Positions 54,395-63,726 of a stretch of DNA of 64,000 nt are shown here, piece by piece. Below the pieces are notes generated by a model that searched no databases, was not told the origin of the DNA, and saw only the letters and a program-made list of their open reading frames with translations. The DNA comes from Phytophthora sp. 'mugwort' (Eukaryota; Oomycota; Peronosporomycetes; Peronosporales; Peronosporaceae), in contig JAUCEF010000007.1 of assembly GCA_033558025.1 (NCBI GenBank), positions 5,518,001 to 5,582,000 of the forward strand. The letters are read 5' to 3'. The position numbers were made by a program, and so were the translations under genes. Numbering within the stretch: the first letter of the stretch is position 1; the number at the start of each line of letters is the position of its first letter.

Positions 54395-57300
54395 CCCGTC
54401 TTCCTTGACCAAGACCCCGACTACGCCTTCGCCATGGACGCCACTTCGACTACCGCCCGCATTAACAAGTTCGACGGAACTAACTTCCACACGTGGAAGT
54501 TCAAGATGCAGATGGTGCTCGAGGAGCGCGAACTGTGGGAAGTGACAAGTGGGGAAGTGAAGCTGGAGCACTGCCAGACTGCGGCGGATCAAGCGCTCTT
54601 TCGGAAGAAGTCGCGCAAGGCGCTGGCGATGATCTGTCTCGCGATGGAGGATTCGCAGCTGCCGCTGGTTCGCTCGGCGAGTGGCGCGCATGATGCATGG
54701 TCAAGACTGGAAGGACACTTCGAGAAGAAGAGTTTGGCCAACAAGCTCTTTCTTCGTCGGCGTTTCTTCACGACGATGATGGACGAAGGTGATGATGTGC
54801 TGGAGCACATCAACAAGATCAAGACGCTGGCGGAGCAGCTCGACGCAGTGGGCGCTCCGGTCAGCGAGGACGACTTGGTGATCACGCTTTTGGGAAGTCT
54901 GAGCGAGTCGTACCAGTTCCTGATCACGGCGTTGGAGTCGAGAGCCGACTCACTGTCGTGGGAACTCGTGACGTCTCGGCTGCTGCATGAGGACATGAAG
55001 CGCAAGGAACAAGGTGGCGGTACGGACGGCACCGCGCACGGTCAAGGTCAAGCGTTCATGACAAGCGACAACAAGCGCAAGGGTCGGCAGGCGCAGAAGA
55101 CTAGTGCCTGTCACTACTGTGGCGAGCACGGACATTGGATCGCCAAGTGTCCGGTGCGAATCCGCGAGAACGCGGAGCGGCAGAGGCCGCAACGAGCGAA
55201 TGTCGCGCAGAGTGAAGATGACTCTGGCGACTTCCTCTTCTCGGTTGGTGGTAACACGGGTGCCTCCAAGTCGAATGGAGTGTGGCTGGTCGACTCGGGT
55301 GCGACGCAGCACATGACGTACTCGAAGGAGTACATGAAGAACTACAAGAAGATCTCTCCGGTGGACGTGCATCTCGCGGACGACGGTGTGGTTCAGGCTG
55401 TGGGGACCGGCGACATTGTGATGTCGATGAAGACCCCGCGCGGCATGAAGAAGGGTGTACTCACGAACGTGTGGCACATTCCGAAGCTGTCGCGCAACCT
55501 GTTTTCGGTTGGTCGGTTCACTAAGGACGTCGGGCCAGTTATCTTCGAGAGCGACGGGTGCTTCGCTGAAACGAAGAGTCTCAAGTGGAAGCTCGGCGCT
55601 CGTGAGGGCAAAGGACTGTTCAAGCTGTGCATGACTCCGATGATGCCTGACGAGGCCAATGCGGCAAGTTCGAAGGATCGCCAAGGGGACACCACGTCGT
55701 ACCTCTGGCACCTTCGACTTGGTCACATCGGCCATGGCGGTCTAGACGCCATCGTCAAGAAGGGCTACGGTGTTGGTATCGATATGGCGTCGGTGAAGCA
55801 GTGGGAGTTATGCGACGGATGCTCACTCGGCAAGCAAACGCGAGTAAGCTACATGAAGACGTCGCCAAACCGTGCCAAGCAAGTGCTAGAAGTCGTACAC
55901 AGTGATGTATGCGGTCCCATGCAGACGCCGACCTTTGGAGGCAAGCGCTATTTTGTCACGTTTATCGATGACAAGTCGCACTTCTGTGTGGTGTACTTGC
56001 TGCGCAACAAGTCCGAGGTGGCCGACAAGTTCGCGCAATTCGTCGCGTTAGCTGAGACCCAGACTGGCAAGCGCGTGAAAATGCTGCGGAGCGACAACGG
56101 CGGCGAGTACACTTCGGGTGAGATGGCCAAGTTCTGTGCGGACCGTGGTATCATGCAGAAGTTCACGCCGCCATACACGCCCCAGCTGAACGGAGTCGCC
56201 GAGCGCATGAACCGGACGTTGGTGGAGTGTGCGCGTTGCATGCTGGAACATGCTGGATTGCCCAAGACGTATTGGGGTGAAGCTATCGTGACAGCTACGT
56301 TCCTCCGTAATCGGTGTCCGACGCGTGCCATCAACCACGACAAGTCGCCGCACCAGGTTTGGACAGGCAAGAAACCGCTGCTAGCGAACCTCAAGGTGTT
56401 CGGTTGCCACGCGTACGTGCACGTGCCGAAGGAGAAGCGCACCAAGTTTGACGCTCGGTCGGTGCGCTGTCGGTTCCTGGGATACTCGGAGCATGAGAAA
56501 GCGTACCGTTTCGAAGAGACCAAGAGCGGTCGCGTGCTGGTGAGCCGCGACGCGCAGTTTATGGAAGACGTCTTCGACAGTGGGAGACGTGACTACCATC
56601 AGAGGGAGGTGGTGGTCATTCAAGATGAAGAGACGACGGATCAAGATTCGTTGCAGTCGGATGAAGACGACAAAGAAGAAGAAGACGAAGAAGCAGCGCG
56701 GGACGAAGGTTTTGAACCAGGCAGCAAGCGACACCCGCGGACGCAGTCGCTGGAAGAAGCTGTGGAAGTTCCAAGTGCCAAGCGGCAGAGTCGACACCTG
56801 ACTCTGGACGAGATGTCGGCTGCGGCTCAAGAAAGTCAAGACTTCGAAGCTGCATACGTCGTGAATTCAGTGGGAGAAATGCCGACCACGTTCAAGTCGG
56901 CGATGGAATCCAGCGACGCAGTCAAGTGGAAGGAGGCGTGTGACTCGGAGGTCGAGTCGCTCCGCAAGAACGAGACGTGGATCCTCGTGCCGCTGCCAAA
57001 AGGACGCAAGGCAATCGGCAACCGATGGGTGTTCCGTGTGAAGGAGAACCAGGCTGGAGAGATCGAACGGTTCAAGGCGCGACTGGTGGCCAAGGGATTT
57101 TCGCAGAAGTACGGCATCGACTACGACGAGACTTTCGCGCCAGTGGCCAAGTTCACGTCGATCAGGATCCTGCTCAGTCTGGCGGCCAAGTACAATCTCA
57201 TGGTGCACCAGATGGATGTCAAGACAGCTTTCCTGAACGGTTTGTTAGACGAAGACATCTACATGGCACAGCCGGACGGCTACATCGATGAAAAGCACCC

Positions 57301-58507
57301 GGACTATGTCTGTCAGCTCAAGCGGTCTCTTTACGGTTTGAAGCAGTCGCCGCGGATGTGGAACAAGACCATCGACGACCTCATGCTCAAGCTAGGGTTC
57401 AAGAAGTGCGAGTCTGACCACTGCATCTACTTCAAGCGTGACGACCAAGACATGATCTTCGTGGCGCTATATGTCGACGACCTGATCCTCGCAAGTAACA
57501 ACGACAAGCTGCTCAAGTCGACGAAGAAGGCGCTCAGTGACCGTTTCGAGATGACGGACCTGGGCCACCTCAAGTACTTCCTCGGCATGGAAATCGATCA
57601 AGATATGACGACAGGGAAGGTGTCGATGCGGCAAACCAAGTTTGCGAAAGACATTCTGGAGAAGTTCAACATGGAGAAGAGCAACCCTGTTAAGACGCCA
57701 CAGGATCCGGGCCTCAAGCTGACCAAGGCCATGTGCGAGGGCGGCTGCAAGCACGACGAGACCATGGTAAACGTGCCATACCGGAACGCTGTGGGATGCC
57801 TCATGTATCTCATGGTAGGCACACGCCCGGACCTCGCAGCAGCAGTGGGAGTTCTCAGCCAGTTTGCAGCAGACCCATGTCCGACACACTGGCAGGCGCT
57901 CAAGAGGGTCTTCAGGTACATTCAAGGCACGAAGACGCACGGCATCGAGTTTCAAGCGAGCTGCGACGACGGACCCCAAGGCTATTCAGATGCCGACTGG
58001 GCTGGAGACATCGAGTCAAGAAGAAGTACAAGTGGCTACGCGTTCATGATGAATGGCGGATGCATCAGCTGGAGGAGCAAGAAGCAGCGGACAGTGGCGC
58101 TGTCTTCGACGGAAGCTGAGTACATGGCGCTATCGGAGGCGACACAAGAGGCGGTGTGGCTTAAGGTGTTCCTGTGCGAGCTCGGCGAGATGACAAGCGA
58201 TGAAGCAATCAAGATCTACGAGGACAACCAAGGCTCCATCGCGTTGGCCAAGAATCCCGAATTCCACAAGCGCACCAAGCACATCGACATTCGCTACCAT
58301 TTCGTGCGCGAGAAGGTGGAAGACGGTCAAGTGGTACTGCAGTATGTTTCGACAACCGACATGCTGGCGGACATCATGACGAAGCCAATCTCTGCGACGC
58401 AGTTCAGTGTGCTCCGGAGCAAACTCGGCATCGAAGCGCTGAAGGCTGTCGAGTCGAGTGGGAGTGTTGTCAAGGAGACGTCTCGACCAGCTGCTGTATA
58501 CCGGTAG
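54383..58507 (+). CDS. E13 Gag-Pol polyprotein (family B), intact
   Basis: It encodes 1374 residues. Gag covers about 20-220, with [20 protein letters not shown] near its start. The CCHC knuckle spans 243-256 ([14 protein letters not shown]). The protease aspartate is D304 in DSGAT. The integrase has a pre-integrase zinc module ([17 protein letters not shown]) and catalytic D508, D571 and E607, spaced D-62-D-35-E. An acidic linker rich in Asp and Glu precedes RT. RT has D945 in [10 protein letters not shown] and YVDD at 1030-1033. RNase H has SDADWAGD with D1203, then STEAEYMAL and YEDNQGS. The start is the ATG within the primer site, because no other upstream ATG exists after the LTR. The last 14 codons and the TAG lie in the 3' LTR. 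There is no break. Confidence 0.96.
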   Translation: MSPSPVFLDQDPDYAFAMDATSTTARINKFDGTNFHTWKFKMQMVLEERELWEVTSGEVKLEHCQTAADQALFRKKSRKALAMICLAMEDSQLPLVRSASGAHDAWSRLEGHFEKKSLANKLFLRRRFFTTMMDEGDDVLEHINKIKTLAEQLDAVGAPVSEDDLVITLLGSLSESYQFLITALESRADSLSWELVTSRLLHEDMKRKEQGGGTDGTAHGQGQAFMTSDNKRKGRQAQKTSACHYCGEHGHWIAKCPVRIRENAERQRPQRANVAQSEDDSGDFLFSVGGNTGASKSNGVWLVDSGATQHMTYSKEYMKNYKKISPVDVHLADDGVVQAVGTGDIVMSMKTPRGMKKGVLTNVWHIPKLSRNLFSVGRFTKDVGPVIFESDGCFAETKSLKWKLGAREGKGLFKLCMTPMMPDEANAASSKDRQGDTTSYLWHLRLGHIGHGGLDAIVKKGYGVGIDMASVKQWELCDGCSLGKQTRVSYMKTSPNRAKQVLEVVHSDVCGPMQTPTFGGKRYFVTFIDDKSHFCVVYLLRNKSEVADKFAQFVALAETQTGKRVKMLRSDNGGEYTSGEMAKFCADRGIMQKFTPPYTPQLNGVAERMNRTLVECARCMLEHAGLPKTYWGEAIVTATFLRNRCPTRAINHDKSPHQVWTGKKPLLANLKVFGCHAYVHVPKEKRTKFDARSVRCRFLGYSEHEKAYRFEETKSGRVLVSRDAQFMEDVFDSGRRDYHQREVVVIQDEETTDQDSLQSDEDDKEEEDEEAARDEGFEPGSKRHPRTQSLEEAVEVPSAKRQSRHLTLDEMSAAAQESQDFEAAYVVNSVGEMPTTFKSAMESSDAVKWKEACDSEVESLRKNETWILVPLPKGRKAIGNRWVFRVKENQAGEIERFKARLVAKGFSQKYGIDYDETFAPVAKFTSIRILLSLAAKYNLMVHQMDVKTAFLNGLLDEDIYMAQPDGYIDEKHPDYVCQLKRSLYGLKQSPRMWNKTIDDLMLKLGFKKCESDHCIYFKRDDQDMIFVALYVDDLILASNNDKLLKSTKKALSDRFEMTDLGHLKYFLGMEIDQDMTTGKVSMRQTKFAKDILEKFNMEKSNPVKTPQDPGLKLTKAMCEGGCKHDETMVNVPYRNAVGCLMYLMVGTRPDLAAAVGVLSQFAADPCPTHWQALKRVFRYIQGTKTHGIEFQASCDDGPQGYSDADWAGDIESRRSTSGYAFMMNGGCISWRSKKQRTVALSSTEAEYMALSEATQEAVWLKVFLCELGEMTSDEAIKIYEDNQGSIALAKNPEFHKRTKHIDIRYHFVREKVEDGQVVLQYVSTTDMLADIMTKPISATQFSVLRSKLGIEALKAVESSGSVVKETSRPAAVYR
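58456..58464 (+). other. Polypurine tract of E13 (family B)
   Basis: The sequence GAGTGGGAG lies immediately before the 3' LTR and inside the coding frame. It is short for a polypurine tract, but it is the only purine run at this position and is conserved in all B copies. Confidence 0.6.
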
Positions 58508-58818
58508 GATACCGGTATGACCTTCACTCAGTGGCATCGCAATCATCATGTGATTACGAGACGAAGATTACGTCACGGTGTTTATGGGACGGTGTTTACG
58601 CCACGGACGATTACGCCATGGGTGGGTACAAGATTGTGGGTACATGATGGGCTCTACGTGGCACTCCCTGATTGGCTGAAGTAACTCAGTATCCAGTAGA
58701 GAATCCGGTAGAGTGTACCCAGTAGGTAGAACTGTAGGCTTAGAGGTAGCAAGGAGTTTGCGAACTAAGGACCTAAATCAATCACTTTGCATTTTGCCAT
58801 CAAGTGACCAAGCCTTTT
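58465..58818 (+). repeat. 3' LTR of E13 and/or E9 (B, 354 bp)
   Basis: It is followed by CCCCC, the E9 duplication. It has a private G (AATCCGGTAG, near 58707). It is the only LTR where two should be expected. Confidence 0.93.
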
Positions 58819-59401
58819 CCCCCAAGAGGAACACTGGGTTGCGGTCAAGCGCATTTTTCGCTATCTACAAGGCACCAAGACGCATGGAATCTGTTTCAAG
58901 CCAGGCAACAAGATCGACTTTCGTGGGTATTCGGATGCGGACTGGGCTGGCGACCTCGCGGACCGCAAGTCGACTTCCGGCTACACGTTCATGCTGATGG
59001 GTGCGCCAGTGAGCTGGGGAAGCAAGAAGCAGTCAAGTGTTTCGCTGTCTACGAGCGAGGCGGAATACATCGCGCTCAGTCTGGCGATCCAAGAAGGCAA
59101 GTGGATTCATCGCCTGCTATGCGAGATTTTGGCGGCTGCCAACGAGACTGGACCCGAGCTCAAGATCCGCGAAGACAACCAGTCGTGCATCAAGATGACG
59201 AAGAACCCAGTGAACCATGGTCGCGCCAAGCACATCGACATCAAGTACCATCACATCCGTGATGAGGTCAAGCGCGGCGAAGTCAAGCTCGAGTACTGCG
59301 AGACTTCTATCATGCTGGCGGACATCATGACCAAGGCACTGCCAGGACCGCGCCACACAGATCTGACGGCGTCCCTCGGTATCCACGCGTGTTCGCATTG
59401 A
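58819..59401 (+). pseudogene. E3 RNase H piece
   Basis: It resumes at the second CCCCC copy with [15 protein letters not shown] and covers RNase H ([24 protein letters not shown]) to the TGA at 59399-59401. It is open in itself. It belongs to the broken E3 polyprotein whose middle part is 25721-27150. Confidence 0.93.
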
Positions 59402-59408
59402 GGGGGCG

Positions 59409-59752
59409 TATTGAGGGTTGCCAGGTTTTGGTACTGTGTACCAGTAACCGGTTAACCCGAACCGGTCCAACACGATCCCGCGATGCTTACGGTACGTTGT
59501 TTACGCAACCGATGATTAGACGAGTAGGATGATTGGACGAGTGCGGAGTGTTGGTGATTGGATGCACCAAATGATTGGATGCAGGGCTGCATATCTATGT
59601 GGTAGACTAGGTAGTGTAAGCTCCGATAAATCAATCACTTTCGAATCTTCCTTCTTCAGCTCAAGTGGTCTTCACTCCGGTCCTCGCACCCAAGTGCAGA
59701 ACTCCCTTCGCTCCGTCCAAGCTTCACTTATCAAGATCCATACCTTTTATCA
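59409..59752 (+). repeat. E3 3' LTR (A1 with divergent end, 344 bp)
   Basis: It begins TATTGAGGG. The last ~30 bp (AAGATCCATACC and onward) resemble A2 LTR ends, while the rest is A1, so this LTR is also mosaic. It joins E2 Gag sequence at 59753. Confidence 0.92.
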
Positions 59753-59971
59753 CAGTCCGAAAGCGATGTTGCTCAACTTGACGTAGTCGTCCTTGGCCCG
59801 CGAGTCCGTGTAGCTTGGCGTCGTCTCACGGTTCACGACATGCCACATCGACTTGGTCAGGAACACGCCACGCATGTAGCGGTTCCACGTCGCGTAGTTG
59901 TCTCCGTTGAACTTGTCAATGGAGACCTTGGTCGAGGCGTCTTGGGCAGAGGACATGGTGCTTGGGCTCAT
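59753..59971 (-). CDS. E2 Gag N-terminus (A2), cut by E3
   Basis: It encodes [20 protein letters not shown] and onward to SNIAFGL, 73 codons from the primer-site ATG (59969-59971). This is the start of the Gag domain. E3 interrupts it. No lesion is seen in the visible part. Confidence 0.9.
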
Positions 59972-59975
59972 AACC

Positions 59976-60325
59976 TGATGAAAGGTATGGATCTTGGACA
60001 CGAAGCTTGTACGAAGCGGAGGGAGGGACGTCGCAGACGGCGGGACCGGAGCGAAGGCACTTGAGGGGTAGAATGAAGATTCGAAAGTGATTGAATTGTT
60101 GGAGCTTACACCCTACTGTTATAGACACGCGACCCTGCGTCCTATCACCTAGTGCATCTAATCAACCATCACTCACCGGTGTTCGTCCAATCATCCTACT
60201 CGTCTAATCATCGGTGGCGTAAACAACTTACCGTAATCACCATAATCAACGTGGGTTCGGATTGGACCGGTTCGGGTTAACCGGTTCACGGCTAATAACT
60301 GATACCAAACCGGTAACCGTCAATA
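59976..60325 (-). repeat. E2 5' LTR (A2 original type, 350 bp)
   Basis: In sense orientation it begins TATTGACGG. Its first ~105 bases match the E4 LTR and it is not of the E7/E12 mosaic type. Confidence 0.95.
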
Positions 60326-60327
60326 CC

Positions 60328-63300
60328 TGTCACTACTGTGGCGAGCACGGACATTGGATCGCCAAGTGTCCGGTGCGAATCCGCGAGAACGCGGAGCGGC
60401 AGAGGCCGCAACGAGCGAATGTCGCGCAGAGTGAAGATGACTCTGGCGACTTCCTCTTCTCGGTTGGTGGTAACACGGGTGCCTCCAAGTCGAATGGAGT
60501 GTGGCTGGTCGACTCAGGTGCGACGCAGCACATGACGTACTCGAAGGAGTACATGAAGAACTACAAGAAGATCTCTCCGGTGGATGTGCATCTCGCGGAC
60601 GACGGTGTGGTTCAGGCTGTGGGGTCCGGCGACATTGTGATGTCGATGAAGACCCCGCGCGGCATGAAGAAGGGTGTACTCACGAACGTGTGGCACATTC
60701 CGAAGCTGTCGCGCAACCTGTTTTCGGTTGGTCGGTTCACTAAGGACGTCGGGCCAGTTATCTTCGAGAGCGACGGGTGCTTCGCTGAAACGAAGAGTCT
60801 CAAGTGGAAGCTCGGCGCTCGTGAGGGCAAAGGACTGTTCAAGCTGTGCATGACTCCGATGATGCCTGACGAGGCCAATGCGGCAAGTTCGAAGGATCGC
60901 CAAGGGGACACCACGTCGTACCTCTGGCACCTTCGACTTGGTCACATCGGCCATGGCGGTCTAGACGCCATCGTCAAGAAGGGCTACGGTGTTGGTATCG
61001 ATATGGCGTCGGTGAAGCAGTGGGAGTTATGCGACGGATGCTCACTCGGCAAGCAAACGCGAGTAAGCTACATGAAGACGTCGCCAAACCGTGCCAAGCA
61101 AGTGCTAGAAGTCGTACACAGTGATGTATGCGGTCCCATGCAGACGCCGACCTTTGGAGGCAAGCGCTATTTTGTCACGTTTATCGATGACAAGTCGCAC
61201 TTCTGTGTGGTGTACTTGCTGCGCAACAAGTCCGAGGTGGCCGACAAGTTCGCGCAATTCGTCGCGTTAGCTGAGACCCAGACTGGCAAGCGCGTGAAAA
61301 TGCTGCGGAGCGACAACGGCGGCGAGTACACTTCGGGTGAGATGGCCAAGTTCTGTGCGGACCGTGGTATCATGCAGAAGTTCACGCCGCCATACACGCC
61401 TCAGCTGAACGGAGTCGCCGAGCGCATGAACCGGACGTTGGTGGAGTGTGCGCGTTGCATGCTGGAACATGCTGGATTGCCCAAGACGTATTGGGGTGAA
61501 GCTGTCGTGACAGCTACGTTCCTCCGTAATCGGTGTCCGACGCGTGCCATCAACCACGACAAGTCGCCGCACCAGGTTTGGACAGGCAAGAAACCGCTGC
61601 TAGCGAACCTCAAGGTGTTCGGTTGCCACGCGTACGTGCACGTGCCGAAGGAGAAGCGCACCAAGTTTGACGCTCGGTCGGTGCGCTGTCGGTTCCTGGG
61701 ATACTCGGAGCATGAGAAAGCGTACCGTTTCGAAGAGACCAAGAGCGGTCGCGTGCTGGTGAGCCGCGACGCGCAGTTTATGGAAGACGTCTTCGACAGT
61801 GGGAGACGTGACTACCATCAGAGGGAGGTGGTGGTCATTCAAGATGAAGAGACGACGGATCAAGATTCGTTGCAGTCGGATGAAGACGACAAAGAAGAAG
61901 AAGACGAAGAAGCAGCGCGGGACGAAGGTTTTGAACCAGGCAGCAAGCGACACCCGCGGACGCAGTCGCTGGAAGAAGCTGTGGAAGTTCCAAGTGCCAA
62001 GCGGCAGAGTCGACACCTGATTCTGGACGAGATGTCGGCTGCGGCTCAAGAAAGTCAAGACTTCGAAGCTGCATACGTCGTGAATTCAGTGGGAGAAATG
62101 CCGACCACGTTCAAGTCGGCGATGGAATCCAGCGACGCAGTCAAGTGGAAGGAGGCGTGTGACTCGGAGGTCGAGTCGCTCCGCAAGAACGAGACGTGGA
62201 TCCTCGTGCCGCTGCCAAAAGGACGCAAGGCAATCGGCAACCGATGGGTGTTCCGTGTGAAGGAGAACCAGGCTGGAGAGATCGAACGGTTCAAGGCGCG
62301 CCTGGTGGCCAAGGGATTTTCGCAGAAGTACGGCATCGACTACGACGAGACTTTCGCGCCAGTGGCCAAGTTCACGTCGATCAGGATCCTGCTCAGTCTG
62401 GCGGCCAAGTACAATCTCATGGTGCACCAGATGGATGTCAAGACAGCTTTCCTGAACGGTTTGTTAGACGAAGACATCTACATGGCACAGCCGGACGGCT
62501 ACATCGATGAAAAGCACCCGGACTATGTCTGTCAGCTCAAGCGGTCTCTTTACGGTTTAAAGCAGTCGCCGCGGATGTGGAACAAGACCATCGACGACCT
62601 CATGCTCAAGCTAGGGTTCAAGAAGTGCGAGTCTGACCACTGCATCTACTTCAAGCGTGACGACCAAGACATGATCTTCGTGGCGCTATATGTCGACGAC
62701 CTGATCCTCGCAAGTAACAACGACAAGCTGCTCAAGTCGACGAAGAAGGCGCTCAGTGACCGTTTCGAGATGACGGACCTGGGCCAGCTCAAGTACTTCC
62801 TCGGCATGGAAATCGATCAAGATGTGACGACAGGGAAGGTGTCGATGCGGCAAACCAAGTTTGCGAAAGACATTCTGGAGAAGTTCAACATGGAGAAGAG
62901 CAACCCTGTTAAGACGCCACAGGATCCGGGCCTCAAGCTGACCAAGGCCATGTGCGAGGGCGGCTGCAAGCACGACGAGACCATGGTAAACGTGCCATAC
63001 CGGAACGCTGTGGGATGCCTCATGTATCTCATGGTAGGCACACGCCCGGACCTCGCAGCAGCAGTGGGAGTTCTCAGCCAGTTTGCAGCAGACCCATGCC
63101 CGACACACTGGCAGGCGCTCAAGAGGGTCTTCAGGTACATTCAAGGCACGAAGACGCACGGCATCGAGTTTCAAGCGAGCTGCGACGACGGACCCCAAGG
63201 CTATTCAGATGCCGACTGGGCTGGAGACATCGAGTCAAGAAGAAGTACAAGTGGCTACGCGTTCATGATGAATGGCGGATGCATCAGCTGGAGGAGCAAG

Positions 63301-63726
63301 AAGCAGCGGACAGTGGCGCTGTCTTCGACGGAAGCTGAGTACATGGCGCTATCGGAAGCGACACAAGAGGCGGTGTGGCTTAAGGTGTTCCTGTGCGAGC
63401 TCGGCGAGATGACAAGCGATGAAGCAATCAAGATCTACGAGGACAACCAAGGCTCCATCGCGTTGGCCAAGAATCCCGAATTCCACAAGCGCACCAAGCA
63501 CATCGACATTCGCTACCATTTCGTGCGCGAGAAGGTGGAAGACGGTCAAGTGGTGCTGCAGTATGTTTCGACAACCGACATGCTGGCGGACATCATGACG
63601 AAGCCAATCTCTGCGACGCAGTTCAGTGTGCTCCGGAGCAAACTCGGCATCGAAGCGCTGAAGGCTGTCGAGTCGAGTGGGAGTGTTGTCAAGGAGACGT
63701 CTCGATCAGCTGCTGTATACCGGTAG
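60328..63726 (+). CDS. E1 Gag-Pol polyprotein (family B), N-terminus removed by E2
   Basis: It has 1132 codons in frame with E13 residues 243-1374, without an indel. The first codon here is the first Cys of the knuckle [14 protein letters not shown]. Protease DSGAT, integrase D,D35E, RT YVDD and RNase H are present. It ends with TAG inside the 3' LTR. It differs from E13 at several scattered bases (for example ATAVVTATF-type Val for Ile, GQLKYF for GHLKYF, and Ser for Pro near the C-terminus), as expected for the oldest layer. There is no visible lesion besides the E2 insertion. Confidence 0.93.
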   Translation, partial: CHYCGEHGHWIAKCPVRIRENAERQRPQRANVAQSEDDSGDFLFSVGGNTGASKSNGVWLVDSGATQHMTYSKEYMKNYKKISPVDVHLADDGVVQAVGSGDIVMSMKTPRGMKKGVLTNVWHIPKLSRNLFSVGRFTKDVGPVIFESDGCFAETKSLKWKLGAREGKGLFKLCMTPMMPDEANAASSKDRQGDTTSYLWHLRLGHIGHGGLDAIVKKGYGVGIDMASVKQWELCDGCSLGKQTRVSYMKTSPNRAKQVLEVVHSDVCGPMQTPTFGGKRYFVTFIDDKSHFCVVYLLRNKSEVADKFAQFVALAETQTGKRVKMLRSDNGGEYTSGEMAKFCADRGIMQKFTPPYTPQLNGVAERMNRTLVECARCMLEHAGLPKTYWGEAVVTATFLRNRCPTRAINHDKSPHQVWTGKKPLLANLKVFGCHAYVHVPKEKRTKFDARSVRCRFLGYSEHEKAYRFEETKSGRVLVSRDAQFMEDVFDSGRRDYHQREVVVIQDEETTDQDSLQSDEDDKEEEDEEAARDEGFEPGSKRHPRTQSLEEAVEVPSAKRQSRHLILDEMSAAAQESQDFEAAYVVNSVGEMPTTFKSAMESSDAVKWKEACDSEVESLRKNETWILVPLPKGRKAIGNRWVFRVKENQAGEIERFKARLVAKGFSQKYGIDYDETFAPVAKFTSIRILLSLAAKYNLMVHQMDVKTAFLNGLLDEDIYMAQPDGYIDEKHPDYVCQLKRSLYGLKQSPRMWNKTIDDLMLKLGFKKCESDHCIYFKRDDQDMIFVALYVDDLILASNNDKLLKSTKKALSDRFEMTDLGQLKYFLGMEIDQDVTTGKVSMRQTKFAKDILEKFNMEKSNPVKTPQDPGLKLTKAMCEGGCKHDETMVNVPYRNAVGCLMYLMVGTRPDLAAAVGVLSQFAADPCPTHWQALKRVFRYIQGTKTHGIEFQASCDDGPQGYSDADWAGDIESRRSTSGYAFMMNGGCISWRSKKQRTVALSSTEAEYMALSEATQEAVWLKVFLCELGEMTSDEAIKIYEDNQGSIALAKNPEFHKRTKHIDIRYHFVREKVEDGQVVLQYVSTTDMLADIMTKPISATQFSVLRSKLGIEALKAVESSGSVVKETSRSAAVYR

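Larger units (their letters stand above)
27151..58818 (+). mobile_element. E9: copia family B element, host of E10 and E13, 3' part deleted
   Basis: The 5' LTR is 27151-27504 and the primer site 27505-27520. Coding sequence covers 27509-29898 and 53045-54024, with array E10 between. At 54025 the LTR of E13 begins. After E13 only one LTR (58465-58818) precedes the CCCCC of E9. The segment of E9 equivalent to E13 57749-58464, plus one LTR, is absent. The simplest reading is that E13 inserted in E9 and that the 3' LTRs of both then recombined, deleting about 1.1 kb. Confidence 0.88.
54025..58818 (+). mobile_element. E13: complete copia family B element
   Basis: It is 4794 bp long: 5' LTR 54025-54378, primer site 54379-54394, polyprotein 54383-58507 and 3' LTR 58465-58818. 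It is inserted in E9 RT, but its right flank is the CCCCC of E9/E3 and not a GCTGC copy. The terminal LTR may therefore be that of E13, of E9, or a recombinant. The two LTRs differ at two positions I can see (near 54139 and 58707). Confidence 0.92.
11840..59752 (+). mobile_element. E3: copia family A1 element split in three visible pieces
   Basis: The pieces are 11840-11882, 25721-27150 and 58819-59752. They are separated by the array E7 and the composite E9, with E4 inserted at the left edge. Joining the pieces reconstitutes a collinear integrase, RT, RNase H and 3' LTR order. E3 itself sits in the Gag region of E2. The flank CAGTC at 59753-59757 is the expected target duplication; its partner and the 5' half of E3 lie left of the window. 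Confidence 0.93.
59753..60325 (-). mobile_element. E2: copia family A2 element, 5' end only
   Basis: It contains the 5' LTR (59976-60325), primer site (59960-59975) and the first 73 codons. The rest lies left of the window, on the far side of E3. It is inserted in the zinc-knuckle region of E1; E1 resumes at 60326 with CCTGT, the expected duplication. Confidence 0.93.
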
